A stretch of 64,000 bases of DNA from a bacterium ADurb.Bin243 (GCA_002069765.1 MWBZ01000010.1:29696-93695), one strand, 5' to 3'; shown: positions 51,739 through 61,039, counted from the stretch's first letter. The notes: generated from the sequence alone by a model not told the origin. A program made the numbers and translations.

Positions 51739-53107
51739 AAAGATCGCGGTCGCCGGCCTTGAACTTTTTGACGAAGGCGTCGAATTTTTGGATTTGCTCC
51801 GCCGACAGCAGTTCCGGTTTGAGCTTTTCGATAAGCAGCATTCCGGCCTCTTTAGTTTCCGGCGAAGCGAAGTCTATGAGGTATTCGTAAAAAGTCAGAA
51901 GCCCGTTTATATCGCAAAATTCATGTATGTGGCCTGTTTTAGAAAGCGCCATGAAAGATTCGCCCGTCCTGAGGCTGCGGTAGCACGAAGTGCAAAATGA
52001 CGGCAGGAAGCCTTTATTAGCCAGGGCCGATATTATTTCGTCTAGCGAGCGTTCATCGGAAACTACGAACTGCCCCGTGGCTTGCTGGGGTTTGCTGTAG
52101 CCGCCCGGTTCGGTCTTTGACCCGGCAGAAAGCTGCGATACGCCGAGTTCTATAAGCTCGTCTCTGAGAGCGGGTTTTTCGCGCGTGGATAAAATTATTC
52201 CGGTATAAGGTACGGCGAGCCTGAGCACGGCCACCACTTTTTTGAAATCTTCGTCGGCCACTCCGTATCCGGTGTTTTGATTGAAATCGCATCCGGCGGC
52301 GGGTTCCAGGCGCGGTATTGAAATCGTGTGCGGCCCGATTTTATATTTGTCATCCAGATATTTTGCCTGAGTCAAAAGCGCCAGGGTTTCGAACTTATAA
52401 TCGTAAAGGCCGTACAGCACGCCGATTCCGACGTCGTCGATCCCCGCCTGGTAGCATTTGTCGAATATGGATATGCGCTTGTCGTAATCTTTTTTAGGCC
52501 CTGACGGATGGAGCTTTTTATATGTTTCGCGGTGAAACACTTCGTGGAATAATTGATAGGTGCCGATTCCGGCGTTTTTAATTTTGACCAGGTCGTCGTG
52601 TTCGAGAGGAGCCAGGTTCACGTTGACGCGCCTGATTTTATTTCCTTTGTAATCGACTTTATAAACTGTTTCGATGGCCTTTACGATATAATCGACGCTG
52701 CATTTTTTAAGGTCTTCGCCGGCCACCAGCAATATTCTTTTGTGTCCGCTTTTTAATATCTTTAAAGTTTCTTCGGCTATTTCCTCGAACGAAAGGGTCT
52801 TGCGAGCTATGTCCTTGTTGGACTGCTTGAATCCGCAGTATGCGCAGTTGTTTATGCAGTAATTCGAAAGGTAAAGAGGGGCGAATAAAACCATGCGCCT
52901 GCCGTAGATTTTTTCTTTAACGATTTTAGCCGCCGTTTTAATTTCGGATATGAGGCTTTCGTCTTCGCAATTTAAAAGCGCCGCGGCCTCGGCTATTTCG
53001 AGTGGCCTGAATTCGAGGCTCTTACGGATTATCCTTAGAATTTCTTCTTTTTTAACGTTTTTATTTTCTTCGATCAGTCTTTGAATATTATTTTCGTCGA
53101 TTACCAT
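51731..53107 (-). CDS. hydG: [FeFe] hydrogenase H-cluster maturase HydG (radical SAM)
   Basis: A 458-residue tyrosine lyase that makes CO and cyanide for the H-cluster. The radical SAM motif YCINNCAYCGF (CX3CX2C) is followed by AGEDLKKCSVDYIV and HEVFHRETYKKLHPSGPK. The C-terminal extension FCTSCYRSLRTGESFM...EFCDINGLLTFYEYL carries the second cluster site that separates HydG from ThiH. It supports a functional [FeFe] hydrogenase in this cell. HydE and HydF are not in the window. A weak promoter (TTTAAA-17-TATAAT, minus strand, about 53160) precedes it. Confidence 0.93.
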   Translation of the reverse strand: MVIDENNIQRLIEENKNVKKEEILRIIRKSLEFRPLEIAEAAALLNCEDESLISEIKTAAKIVKEKIYGRRMVLFAPLYLSNYCINNCAYCGFKQSNKDIARKTLSFEEIAEETLKILKSGHKRILLVAGEDLKKCSVDYIVKAIETVYKVDYKGNKIRRVNVNLAPLEHDDLVKIKNAGIGTYQLFHEVFHRETYKKLHPSGPKKDYDKRISIFDKCYQAGIDDVGIGVLYGLYDYKFETLALLTQAKYLDDKYKIGPHTISIPRLEPAAGCDFNQNTGYGVADEDFKKVVAVLRLAVPYTGIILSTREKPALRDELIELGVSQLSAGSKTEPGGYSKPQQATGQFVVSDERSLDEIISALANKGFLPSFCTSCYRSLRTGESFMALSKTGHIHEFCDINGLLTFYEYLIDFASPETKEAGMLLIEKLKPELLSAEQIQKFDAFVKKFKAGDRDLYV

Positions 53108-53208
53108 ATTGATTCACCAGCTTTTTCTTTCCAGCTTTTCTTTTTAAATATTATATAATTAGTTAATCGTGATTTAAAATAAAGCTTTTTTTTATATGCT
53201 TGTTTTAA

Positions 53209-53243
53209 TTCTCTATTCTCTGTTCTCTGTTCTCTGTTCTCTG
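53209..53243. repeat. 7-bp tandem repeat at the 3' end of the kinase gene
   Basis: Plus strand TCTATTC TCTGTTC TCTGTTC TCTGTTC TCTGC: three perfect copies and degenerate flanks. It encodes the C-terminal REQRTENRE of the kinase, including the stop. Confidence 0.85.
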
Positions 53244-54709
53244 CTAAGCGGCAGCCTTACCGTGAAAACGCTTCCTTTTTGATACTCGCTGTCTACCGTT
53301 ACAGTTCCTTTCTGCGCGGTCACGAATTTTTTAACCACCGATAGCCCCAGGCCCGTTCCCGATATTTTTGAAGTTTCCTTCGTTTTGCACCTGAAAAATT
53401 CAGTGAAAAGCCTTGGCATGTCTTCTTTTCTGATTCCGTATCCCGAGTCTTTAACCGCTATCGCGCCGTAATCGCCGTCGTTGGTGTAGCTTACGCTCAC
53501 CTTGCCCCCTTCGGGAGTATATTTTATGGCGTTTGATATGAGATTGTTCAGTATCATATCGAGCGATTTATCGTCGGCGAGTATTTCGCAATTCGCCCCG
53601 GAAAATTCCTTCGCCAGTTCGAGATTTTTCTTTTTCATTTCCTGCGCATAGAATTCCAGCGCGTTTTCTATTTTTTCGCGGATATTGACCGGCTTTATTT
53701 CGAGGTTCAGCCGGTTCGTCTGGTGGCGCGATATCTGCAGCAGATCATTGACCATTTCAAGCAGCGTTTCTGACCTTTCTTTGCACCGGCCGAGTTTTTC
53801 GAGTATTTTATCCCTGTCGGTTATATAGCCGTCAAGTATAAGATAAATATAGCCCAGCGACGCCGAAATCGGCGCTTTTATTTCGTGGGCGACCATGGAC
53901 ACGAACTGGTTTTTTAAATTTTCGACTTCTTTGAGTTTCGTTATATCGTTTAAAACTACGCAGTAGCCTTCGATTTCGTGGTCGGTAATGACTGCGGCGC
54001 AGGTGGCCTGAAAAAACTTTTCTTCTATCTGAAATTCTTTCTGGATCATCGTGAGCGTTTTATTTTCGATCATCGAATTGACCAGCGTTTTTATCTGATT
54101 GATGAATTCCGAATCGTAATCGGTGATTTTGGTGAAAAGTTTTATGCGGTGATTTATGTCGATATTTTCAAAGTAAGGATTATAAAGCACTATTTCCAGG
54201 CTGCTGTTAAGGACTATGAGAGGGTTGGCCATGCACTGGACTACCGTGTGTATTTTCGACTTTTCCTGGCCCAGTATTTTAAGGGAGCGTTCCGCTTCGG
54301 CCTTTAATTTTTTATTCTGGACAAGCAGGCTTCTACGCGTCATGGATTTTTGAAGAGCGTATAAAATCTGTTCCGGGCTGAAAGGCTTGGATATAAAGTC
54401 GAAAGCGCCGTGCTTGATAGAATTTACGGCCGTATCTATCGAAGAATATGCCGTGACCATTATGGGAACGATAGTCGGATATAATTCATTTATTCTGGTG
54501 ATGAACTCGATGCCGTCCATGCCGTCCATTTTCATATCGACGACGGTTATGTCTATTTCTTCGTGATGGTCTTTCAAATAGTCGAGCGCGGCGAAAGCCG
54601 AAGGAAAAGGCGTGGCTTCATAGCCGTGCTTGCTTATGACCTTCGTAAGGGCTATTCTGAACTGGTCTTCATCGTCTATTACAAGTACCTTTCCTAGTAA
54701 TTTTTCCAT
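53213..54709 (-). CDS. Hybrid receiver-PAS-histidine kinase
   Basis: A 498-residue cytoplasmic protein. An N-terminal receiver domain has Asp58 in ITVVDMKMDGMDG as phospho-acceptor; a PAS domain (about 160-280) follows; then HisKA with VAHEIKAPISASLG and HATPase with NLISNAIKYTPEGG, KDSGYGIRKEDM and GTGLGLSVVKKF. It probably relays phosphate from the upstream hydrogenase-kinase. The last codons are made of a 7-bp tandem repeat (AGAGAAC), so length changes of the repeat would alter the C-terminus. GGAGAAACCCG precedes the ATG. Confidence 0.88.
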   Translation of the reverse strand: MEKLLGKVLVIDDEDQFRIALTKVISKHGYEATPFPSAFAALDYLKDHHEEIDITVVDMKMDGMDGIEFITRINELYPTIVPIMVTAYSSIDTAVNSIKHGAFDFISKPFSPEQILYALQKSMTRRSLLVQNKKLKAEAERSLKILGQEKSKIHTVVQCMANPLIVLNSSLEIVLYNPYFENIDINHRIKLFTKITDYDSEFINQIKTLVNSMIENKTLTMIQKEFQIEEKFFQATCAAVITDHEIEGYCVVLNDITKLKEVENLKNQFVSMVAHEIKAPISASLGYIYLILDGYITDRDKILEKLGRCKERSETLLEMVNDLLQISRHQTNRLNLEIKPVNIREKIENALEFYAQEMKKKNLELAKEFSGANCEILADDKSLDMILNNLISNAIKYTPEGGKVSVSYTNDGDYGAIAVKDSGYGIRKEDMPRLFTEFFRCKTKETSKISGTGLGLSVVKKFVTAQKGTVTVDSEYQKGSVFTVRLPLSREQRTENRE

Positions 54710-54736
54710 CGGGTTTCTCCTTATTCTTTATTGGCG

Positions 54737-56734
54737 CTAACCGAGTAGCCCCGCGCTGACGTTCGACTTGAGCGGAAGGTTTATCTTGAATGTAGTGGAT
54801 TCGCCTTCTATGCTGTCGACCATTATCTTGCCGCGGTGCATTTTTATAATGCCGTAAACGACCGGCAGTCCCAGTCCCGTACCTTTGCCGTAGCCCTTGG
54901 TCGTAAAAAACGGCGTGAAAAGTTTGGCAATTTTATCCTTGGGTATGCCGGTTCCATTGTCGGTAAATAAAATTGAAAGCTCTTCATCGTATTTTATCAC
55001 TTCAACTTTGATCTTGCCGATATCGCGCTTTGCTTCCATTATAGCGTCTTTCGCGTTGGACAGAAGGTTGGAAAAAACCTGCGCGAGCGCCGTCTGGTCG
55101 GCGTCTATGGAAACGTTGTCGGGACAGTTGACTTTAATTACTATGTTGATTCCGACCGCTGAAAAATCGTACTGGACTTTTTCGCAAATTTCCTTTATGA
55201 ATTTTGAAAAATCGAATTCAGATATGGTAAGCTTGTTTTCTCTGGAAAAATTGAGCATTCCGGTAATTATCTCTTTGGTGCGGTTAATTTCGGTTATGAT
55301 AGTTTTGACGTCGGATTTCATGTCTTCGTTTTCGATTTGTTCGTTCAACATATGCGCATATAATAAAACGGTGCCCAGAGGATTGTTTATTTCGTGCGCC
55401 ACGCCCGCCGCCATCTGACCCAGCGAAACGAGCTTTTCTTTCTGGATGAGCTCGTTTTGAGTAGATTTGAGCATGGAATTGGACTGCTCGAGCAGGTTTA
55501 TATTTTCTTCGAGTTTTTCGATCACGTAGGGCAGGCACATTTCTTTTTCGGCGAGCCCCGCTATTATGGCGCGCGCTTTGGCGCGGCATGACGGATAGCC
55601 GCAGGCGCCGCAGTTCAATTCGTCTTTGGGCTGCGTTTTTCCCATTTGAATGAGTATTTTTTTTATTTCGGCCGCGTCGGCTTCTTTGATGTCGGAAACT
55701 TCCTCGGAATCGAACCTGACGCTGAGGTCTATATTTTTATATTTTTCTATGTTCTGTTCCCATTCTTCTTTAGACGATTGTGACGCGCGTTTTTTAACGT
55801 ATTCCGACATTTTCGATTTTTTCTCGAAATAATTGAGTTCCGAACATATTTTGGGTCCTTCGATACACCCCAGGCAGAAGAGCATATCGATAAACTTACC
55901 TTTGAGCGCGCCTTTTTTTATGGAATCGAGCACCATCAGCACGCGGTTTTTGCCTTCAGTTACTATCGTTTCATTATCTATTACGTCTTCGGTTTTATCG
56001 GCGCATCTGAGCAGGCCGCCGGTCACCGGGTAAATAGCTCCCAGTCCGGCTTTCGGCGGGTCGAAATCGAGATCTTTGAGCTTTTCTATATCTATTTTAT
56101 TTTCAACGATCCAGAGTTTGAGCTCCTCGAAAGTTATCGAATAATCGAGGTCGCGGCTGTAATTGCTTTTTTCGTCGATCTTGGCGATGCAGGGGCCTAT
56201 GAAAGCGACTTTACGCGAAGGGTTGATCTGCTTGGCCACGCGGGCGCAGGCGACCATCGGGCTCACTATCGGCGCCAGAAGGCTTATCATTTCAGGTTCG
56301 TATTTCTGGACATATTTCACTATGGCCGGGCATGGAGTGGCTATTACGGTTTTATCTTTATTTGCGCTTAGATATTTTTTATAGGCAAGAGTGACAAGGT
56401 CCGCGCCGAATCCTACTTCATATACGTTTTTAAAGCCGAGCGCCTTAAGCACGCTCACGAATTTTTCGCCGACGTCGAGAAAACTGACGGTGAAAGAAGG
56501 GGCCACTATGGCGTCGATCTCTTTTGAAGATATATCGTTTTTTAACTCGTTGAAATAAGAAAGCACTACCTTGGCGTTCTGTGAACAAACGGTGGTGCAG
56601 TGGCCGCAGGAAATGCATCTGAAGCTGATTACGCTCGCCTTTCCGTCTTTGACTTTTATGGCGTGAGCGGGGCAGCTTTTAATGCACGCGTAACATTTTT
56701 TACATTTTTCGCCTATGGTGGATACTATTGACAT
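54737..56734 (-). CDS. Hydrogenase-like iron-sulfur protein fused to a histidine kinase (putative H2/redox sensor)
   Basis: A 665-residue soluble fusion. Residues 8-55 hold two 4Fe-4S ferredoxin motifs (CKKCYACIKSCP and CISCGHCTTVC). The next 300 residues resemble the H-cluster domain of [FeFe] hydrogenases: ATPCPAIV (L1), IGPCIAKIDEK (L2) and LFCLGCIEGP (L3). Compared with catalytic HydA, the proton-transfer Cys of L1 is Pro, and L3 is CX2C, not CX3C. A Cys-rich CGACGYPSCRAKA domain (about 370-400) and a coiled linker precede HisKA (VAHEINNPLGTV) and HATPase (NLLSNAKDAI, TDNGTGIP, GTGLGLPVVYGI). Such sensory hydrogenases are expected to respond to H2 or redox state. ATG 56734 follows GGCGG. 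Confidence 0.87.
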   Translation of the reverse strand: MSIVSTIGEKCKKCYACIKSCPAHAIKVKDGKASVISFRCISCGHCTTVCSQNAKVVLSYFNELKNDISSKEIDAIVAPSFTVSFLDVGEKFVSVLKALGFKNVYEVGFGADLVTLAYKKYLSANKDKTVIATPCPAIVKYVQKYEPEMISLLAPIVSPMVACARVAKQINPSRKVAFIGPCIAKIDEKSNYSRDLDYSITFEELKLWIVENKIDIEKLKDLDFDPPKAGLGAIYPVTGGLLRCADKTEDVIDNETIVTEGKNRVLMVLDSIKKGALKGKFIDMLFCLGCIEGPKICSELNYFEKKSKMSEYVKKRASQSSKEEWEQNIEKYKNIDLSVRFDSEEVSDIKEADAAEIKKILIQMGKTQPKDELNCGACGYPSCRAKARAIIAGLAEKEMCLPYVIEKLEENINLLEQSNSMLKSTQNELIQKEKLVSLGQMAAGVAHEINNPLGTVLLYAHMLNEQIENEDMKSDVKTIITEINRTKEIITGMLNFSRENKLTISEFDFSKFIKEICEKVQYDFSAVGINIVIKVNCPDNVSIDADQTALAQVFSNLLSNAKDAIMEAKRDIGKIKVEVIKYDEELSILFTDNGTGIPKDKIAKLFTPFFTTKGYGKGTGLGLPVVYGIIKMHRGKIMVDSIEGESTTFKINLPLKSNVSAGLLG

Positions 56735-56740
56735 AATCAA

Positions 56741-57005
56741 CCGCCGTATAATAAGTAATAATTTGGTGAATTATAATTAAAATGGTCAGGATTTAATTCT
56801 TCAAAGATAGTATATCATATTATCGGGTTATTGACAACCATATCGGGATTGATTTTATTAAAGGGCCGGGCTGATAAAGCCGAGAGTTGAGAGCTGAAGG
56901 ACTTTCAGCCGATAAAATAGGCGTATTTTATCTTATAAAAATCCTCTGGCTCTCAACTCTCGACTAAGGTTTCATTATCCGTTAATGGCGGACAAATAGA
57001 TTATT
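56741..57005. other. Intergenic spacer of 265 bp with an inverted repeat
   Basis: No gene is seen. A perfect 14-bp inverted repeat (CGAGAGTTGAGAGC at 56881-56894; complement at 56949-56962) with an A/T-rich centre could end the hydA-hydB transcript. The left arm is related to 50428-50451. Confidence 0.6.
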
Positions 57006-57410
57006 TTAATGGTGCGATTTATTAGCCGGCGCGTTTAAAATATTGTTCACTTTTTCAACCAGAATACCGGGGTTGATGGGTTTATCGAGGAACATGTCGG
57101 CTTTTATCCACTGTCTTTCTTTAGCTTCGTTAAGATCGAACTGTATTTCTGATTCCTGGTTTACCGATGTCGCCAGTATTACGGGAACTTCGGGCCTGGC
57201 TTTCTTTATTTTATAAGCGAGTATAAAGCCGGCGTCGTAAGTTTCCATTATCAAGTCGAGTATGACCAGATCAGGATTGAATTTTTCGAATTTTTCCCAG
57301 CCTTCTTCGCCTGTTTCGGCTACTTCGATAGAATAGCCGTTAGACGATAAAGTTTCGGTTATTATTTCTCTTACGTCGACGTCGTCGTCAACTATCAATA
57401 TCTTCTTCAT
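57006..57410 (-). CDS. Stand-alone response regulator receiver
   Basis: A 134-residue single receiver domain (CheY-like). Asp9/Asp10 in ILIVDDDVD and Asp52 in DLVILDLIME are the acidic pocket and phospho-acceptor, and Lys in FLDKPINPG completes the site. No DNA-binding domain is present, so it signals by protein contact. Its ATG overlaps the hydA stop by one base (TAATG), so it is made with the hydrogenase. The likely partners are the two kinases downstream. Confidence 0.9.
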   Translation of the reverse strand: MKKILIVDDDVDVREIITETLSSNGYSIEVAETGEEGWEKFEKFNPDLVILDLIMETYDAGFILAYKIKKARPEVPVILATSVNQESEIQFDLNEAKERQWIKADMFLDKPINPGILVEKVNNILNAPANKSHH

Positions 57411-59131
57411 TATTTGTCCCCCTTATACCTTGTATGTAATAAATCGTGCGCTTCGTGCTCGTTTATGTGCTTGTCGTACAGTTCTATTACGTCCGGGTTT
57501 TCGTGCGAACGCCTAATTTTAGAGTTTTCGTCTTCTTTATAGGTCGTTTTTGTACGCGATTTGAGAAGTTCCGCGTCCGTATTGTAAGGCTGTCCCGCGC
57601 CGCCCACGCAGCCCGACGGGCAGCTCATAACTTCGATGAAGTGCAGATCGGATTTTCCCGCGGAAATGTCTTCGAGTATGTCAACGACGTTTCCGAGGCC
57701 GTTGACGACGGCCACGTTTACCTGCGTTCCGGCTATATCTACCGTGGCGCGCTTTATTTCGGACATGCCGCGCACTGGTTTGTAATCCACGTTATCGAGC
57801 TCTTTGCCGGTGACGTAGTAATACGCGGTGCGGATGGCGGCTTCCATGACTCCGCCGGTCGCTCCGAATATCTTGCCTGCGCCGGAAGCGTTGGCGAAAG
57901 GACGGTCGTAATCGGAATCCTGTATTTTTTCGTACTGTATGCCGAATTCATCCAGAAGCGAGAACAGCTCGCGCGTGGTAAGAACCGCGTCCACGTTTGC
58001 CATGCCTTCGTTTTCAAGCTGGGGACGGCCTGTTTCGGATTTTTTAGCGACGCAGGGCATTACCGATACCACGAAAAGGTCTTTAGCTTTCGTTTTTAAA
58101 AGCTTTTCGCTCAGATGTTTGATGAGCGCGCCTTTCATCATATGCGGCGATTTGCAGCTGGACAGATGTTTGGTGTGTTTTGGGTAGAAGGTTTCTATAA
58201 AGTTTATCCATGCAGGGCAGCAGGAAGTGAACATGGGAAGCGGCTTGTTTTTCTTGGTAAGGCGTTCCACGAGTTCTTTGGCTTCTTCGACTATGGTGAT
58301 ATCGGCCGCGGTGCAGGTGTCGAAAACGAAATTCACGCCGATGCTGCGAAGCGCGCCTATGATCTTTTTCGTTGCGTCGTCGACCGATATGGATTTTTTG
58401 AAATATTCTGGAAACGTCATCTGGCAGGCGGGCGCGAACTGAAGCGCCACTTTTTTATTTGGGTTTATAATAGCGTCGATGACGAGTTTTTTGTGCGAAA
58501 TTTCATGCAGCGCGCCTACGGGGCAGGCCATGATGCACTGGCCGCATGAAACGCAGTTGCCTTCCGCGAGGGATTTAAAACTTCCGGGAGCGACCTGGGT
58601 GCTGAATCCGCGGTGCGAGAAATCTATGGCGGAAACTCCCTGCTTTTCGGAGCAGACCGTTACGCAGCGGCCGCAGAGAATGCATTTGGCCATATCGCGC
58701 TCTACCGACGGGGAAGCTTTATCGATTACGGCTTTCTTTTTAGCTCCGCCCTGGAAAGCTATTTCATCCACGCCGTACTGCTTGGAAAGGTTCTGAAGAA
58801 GGCAGGCGCCGCTCTTGGTGCATGTGAGGCAGTCCTGCGGATGGTTGGAAAGCAGGAGCTCGATGATTTTTTTACGCGACATTCTTACCTGGGGCGAATC
58901 GGTGCGCACTTCCATGCCGCTTTCGGCGGGATACGAGCACGACGCTATAAGCCTTCCGGTTTTTACGTCTTCCACTACGCAGATGCGGCATGCGCCGGAA
59001 GGCTTGTAGCCTTCCATATAGCAGAGAGTGGGTATGAAGAGTCCGGCTTTTTTAGCCACCTGATAGATGGTTTCGCCTTTTATGAAATCTACTTCTTTAT
59101 TATTTATGGTCATTTTTAACTTTGTTTTCAC
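57410..59131 (-). CDS. hydA: NADH-linked [FeFe] hydrogenase catalytic subunit HydA
   Basis: A 573-residue H2-forming or H2-oxidising enzyme. N-terminal 2Fe-2S (Cys37, 48, 51, 65), a His-ligated cluster (His97, Cys101, 104, 110), two 4Fe-4S motifs (Cys150-160 and 193-203) lead electrons to the H-cluster domain. Its three signatures are FTSCCPAWINF (about 301-311; Cys304 is the proton-transfer Cys, Cys305 a ligand), SVMPCVAKKSE (Cys360) and EVMSCPSGCVGGAGQP (Cys504, 508). With hydB and hydC it forms the trimeric, probably electron-bifurcating group. GTG start with GGAG 9 bp upstream. Confidence 0.95.
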   Translation of the reverse strand: MKTKLKMTINNKEVDFIKGETIYQVAKKAGLFIPTLCYMEGYKPSGACRICVVEDVKTGRLIASCSYPAESGMEVRTDSPQVRMSRKKIIELLLSNHPQDCLTCTKSGACLLQNLSKQYGVDEIAFQGGAKKKAVIDKASPSVERDMAKCILCGRCVTVCSEKQGVSAIDFSHRGFSTQVAPGSFKSLAEGNCVSCGQCIMACPVGALHEISHKKLVIDAIINPNKKVALQFAPACQMTFPEYFKKSISVDDATKKIIGALRSIGVNFVFDTCTAADITIVEEAKELVERLTKKNKPLPMFTSCCPAWINFIETFYPKHTKHLSSCKSPHMMKGALIKHLSEKLLKTKAKDLFVVSVMPCVAKKSETGRPQLENEGMANVDAVLTTRELFSLLDEFGIQYEKIQDSDYDRPFANASGAGKIFGATGGVMEAAIRTAYYYVTGKELDNVDYKPVRGMSEIKRATVDIAGTQVNVAVVNGLGNVVDILEDISAGKSDLHFIEVMSCPSGCVGGAGQPYNTDAELLKSRTKTTYKEDENSKIRRSHENPDVIELYDKHINEHEAHDLLHTRYKGDK

Positions 59132-59137
59132 GAAAAA

Positions 59138-60958
59138 TCACTCCTTTACGATAGCTGAGAATTTGCATGTGCTGATGCACACAAGGCATCCGGTGCATTT
59201 GTCTGCCGCTATAAGGTAAGGCGAACCGGGTTTGCCGTAAATGGCGCCGTGAGGGCATTTTCTCGCGCAAAGGCTGCAGCCTTTGCATTTTTCGCTGATG
59301 ATCGAGCATTTGACCATCGACGAGCAGACGTGCGTCGGGCATTTCTTTTCAAATATGTGAGCTTCATATTCGTCTCTGAAGTGTTTGAGAGTCGATAATA
59401 CGGGATTGCTCGCCGTCTGTCCGAGGCCGCACAGGGAACTGTTTTTTATAACGGAGCAGAGCTCTTCGAGTTCGAGGACGCCTTTGAATCTGAGCAGTTC
59501 GTCTGAAGATTTTTTCTGGTTGGACGTATTTAAAACTATCCTGTCGAGTATTTCATAGAGGCGCTTCGTGCCTTCGCGGCATGGAATGCATTTTCCGCAG
59601 GATTCGGTCTGGATGAAATTCATGAAAAAGCGCGCCACATCGACCATGCAGGTCGTGTCGTCCATTACTACCATGCCGCCGGAGCCCATCATAGCGCCGT
59701 TGGCTTTAAGTTCTTCGTATGTGATTTTGGTGTCCATGAGTTTTTCGGGCATGCACGCGCCGGAGGGGCCGCCTATCTGTACGGCTTTGAATTTGCGTCC
59801 TTCCGGAACGCCGCCGGCGATGTCGTAGATGAGCTCTTTAAGGGTTATGCCCATAGGGACTTCTATCAGGCCGGAATATTTCACTCTTCCGGTTACCGCG
59901 AAAACTTTGGTGCCGCGCGAATTGCCGACGCCGTAAGCCGCGAATTTATCGGAGCCTTCGCGCAATATCCAGGGGACGTTGGCGAACGTTTCGACGTTAT
60001 TTATGACCGTGGGTTTTCCAAAAAGGCCTTTTTCAGCGGGGTAAGGAGGGCGCGGAGTGGGCATGCCGCGTTTGCCTTCTATGGAGGCGAGAAGAGCGGT
60101 TTCTTCGCCGCAAACGAAAGCGCCGGCGCCTTTTTTTACTTTAAGGTCGAAGGAAAACTTAGAATTCATTATATTCTTGCCGAGATATCCTTTTTCTTTG
60201 CATATTTTTATGGCGTTTTCGAGTCTTTCTATGGCGAGCGGATATTCGGCCCTGGCGTAAATATAGCCGGCCGAAGCGCCTGTGGCGTAAGCGCCGATGG
60301 TTATGCCTTCGATAACTCTGAACGGATCGCTTTCGAGGATGGCGCGGTCCATGAACGCGCCCGGATCGCCTTCGTCGGCGTTCATTACTATATATTTCTT
60401 AGTGCCGGGCTGCTTGAACGCGAGCTCCCATTTGATTGCGGTCGGAAATCCGCCGCCGCCGCGTCCTCTTAAGCCTGATTTTTTAATTTCGTCTATTACG
60501 TCTTCGGGTTTCATTGCGGAAAGGACTTTTTTCAGGGCCACGAAGCCGTGGACGGCCGAATATTCGTCTATGGAATAAGGATTTATTATTCCGCAATTTT
60601 CGAGGGCGACCCTTTTTTGTTTTACGAAATAAGGCGTTTCATAAAGGCAGACGAGGTTGGGCGATTTTTTATATGTGCCGAGCAGCCATTTATTCGAATA
60701 ATTTTTATTGTCGATTAATTCGATGAGGAACTCTACCGTGTTTTGCGGGGTAATTTCGCAGTAGGATATTCTCGGCATCGATTCGAATTCGAAATCTACC
60801 ATGACTTCGCGCGAGCAATAGCCGATGCATCCCACGGGAACGATTTCAAAATTTATTTTTCTTGTGTCTAAAAAATCTTCGATGGTTTTTTTTATTTCAA
60901 GTGCGCCCTGGGCGAGGCCGCAGGTGCCCATACCTATATACACTTTAACTTTACTCAT
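59138..60958 (-). CDS. hydB: Hydrogenase diaphorase subunit HydB (NuoF-like)
   Basis: A 606-residue NADH-binding flavoprotein. The N-terminal thioredoxin-like 2Fe-2S domain contains MGTCGLAQGALEIKK and VGCIGYCSREV. The NuoF core has GLRGRGGGGFPTAIKWE, MNADEGDPGAFMDRA and a third cluster SCGKCIPCREGTKRL. Two C-terminal 4Fe-4S motifs follow (CKGCSLCARKCP, CTGCLVCISTCK). It passes electrons between NADH, ferredoxin and HydA. GGAGGAATTTC precedes the ATG. The hydA gene follows 6 bp downstream. Confidence 0.95.
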   Translation of the reverse strand: MSKVKVYIGMGTCGLAQGALEIKKTIEDFLDTRKINFEIVPVGCIGYCSREVMVDFEFESMPRISYCEITPQNTVEFLIELIDNKNYSNKWLLGTYKKSPNLVCLYETPYFVKQKRVALENCGIINPYSIDEYSAVHGFVALKKVLSAMKPEDVIDEIKKSGLRGRGGGGFPTAIKWELAFKQPGTKKYIVMNADEGDPGAFMDRAILESDPFRVIEGITIGAYATGASAGYIYARAEYPLAIERLENAIKICKEKGYLGKNIMNSKFSFDLKVKKGAGAFVCGEETALLASIEGKRGMPTPRPPYPAEKGLFGKPTVINNVETFANVPWILREGSDKFAAYGVGNSRGTKVFAVTGRVKYSGLIEVPMGITLKELIYDIAGGVPEGRKFKAVQIGGPSGACMPEKLMDTKITYEELKANGAMMGSGGMVVMDDTTCMVDVARFFMNFIQTESCGKCIPCREGTKRLYEILDRIVLNTSNQKKSSDELLRFKGVLELEELCSVIKNSSLCGLGQTASNPVLSTLKHFRDEYEAHIFEKKCPTHVCSSMVKCSIISEKCKGCSLCARKCPHGAIYGKPGSPYLIAADKCTGCLVCISTCKFSAIVKE

Positions 60959-61039
60959 GACTGAAATTCCTCCAGATTAATTATTAATTCGAGTTAAGAA
61001 TTAGTAATCGAGAATTTTTCCGTTACCGGCGATTGAAAT

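Noticed and set aside
56881..56962. Inverted repeat considered as a CRISPR or riboswitch remnant
   Set aside because: Only one pair of arms and no spacer array or known aptamer motif; terminator or dispersed repeat fits better.
57446..58099. Plus-strand frame of 217 residues opposite hydA
   Set aside because: Antisense shadow of a conserved coding region; no ribosome site, and composition mirrors hydA codons.
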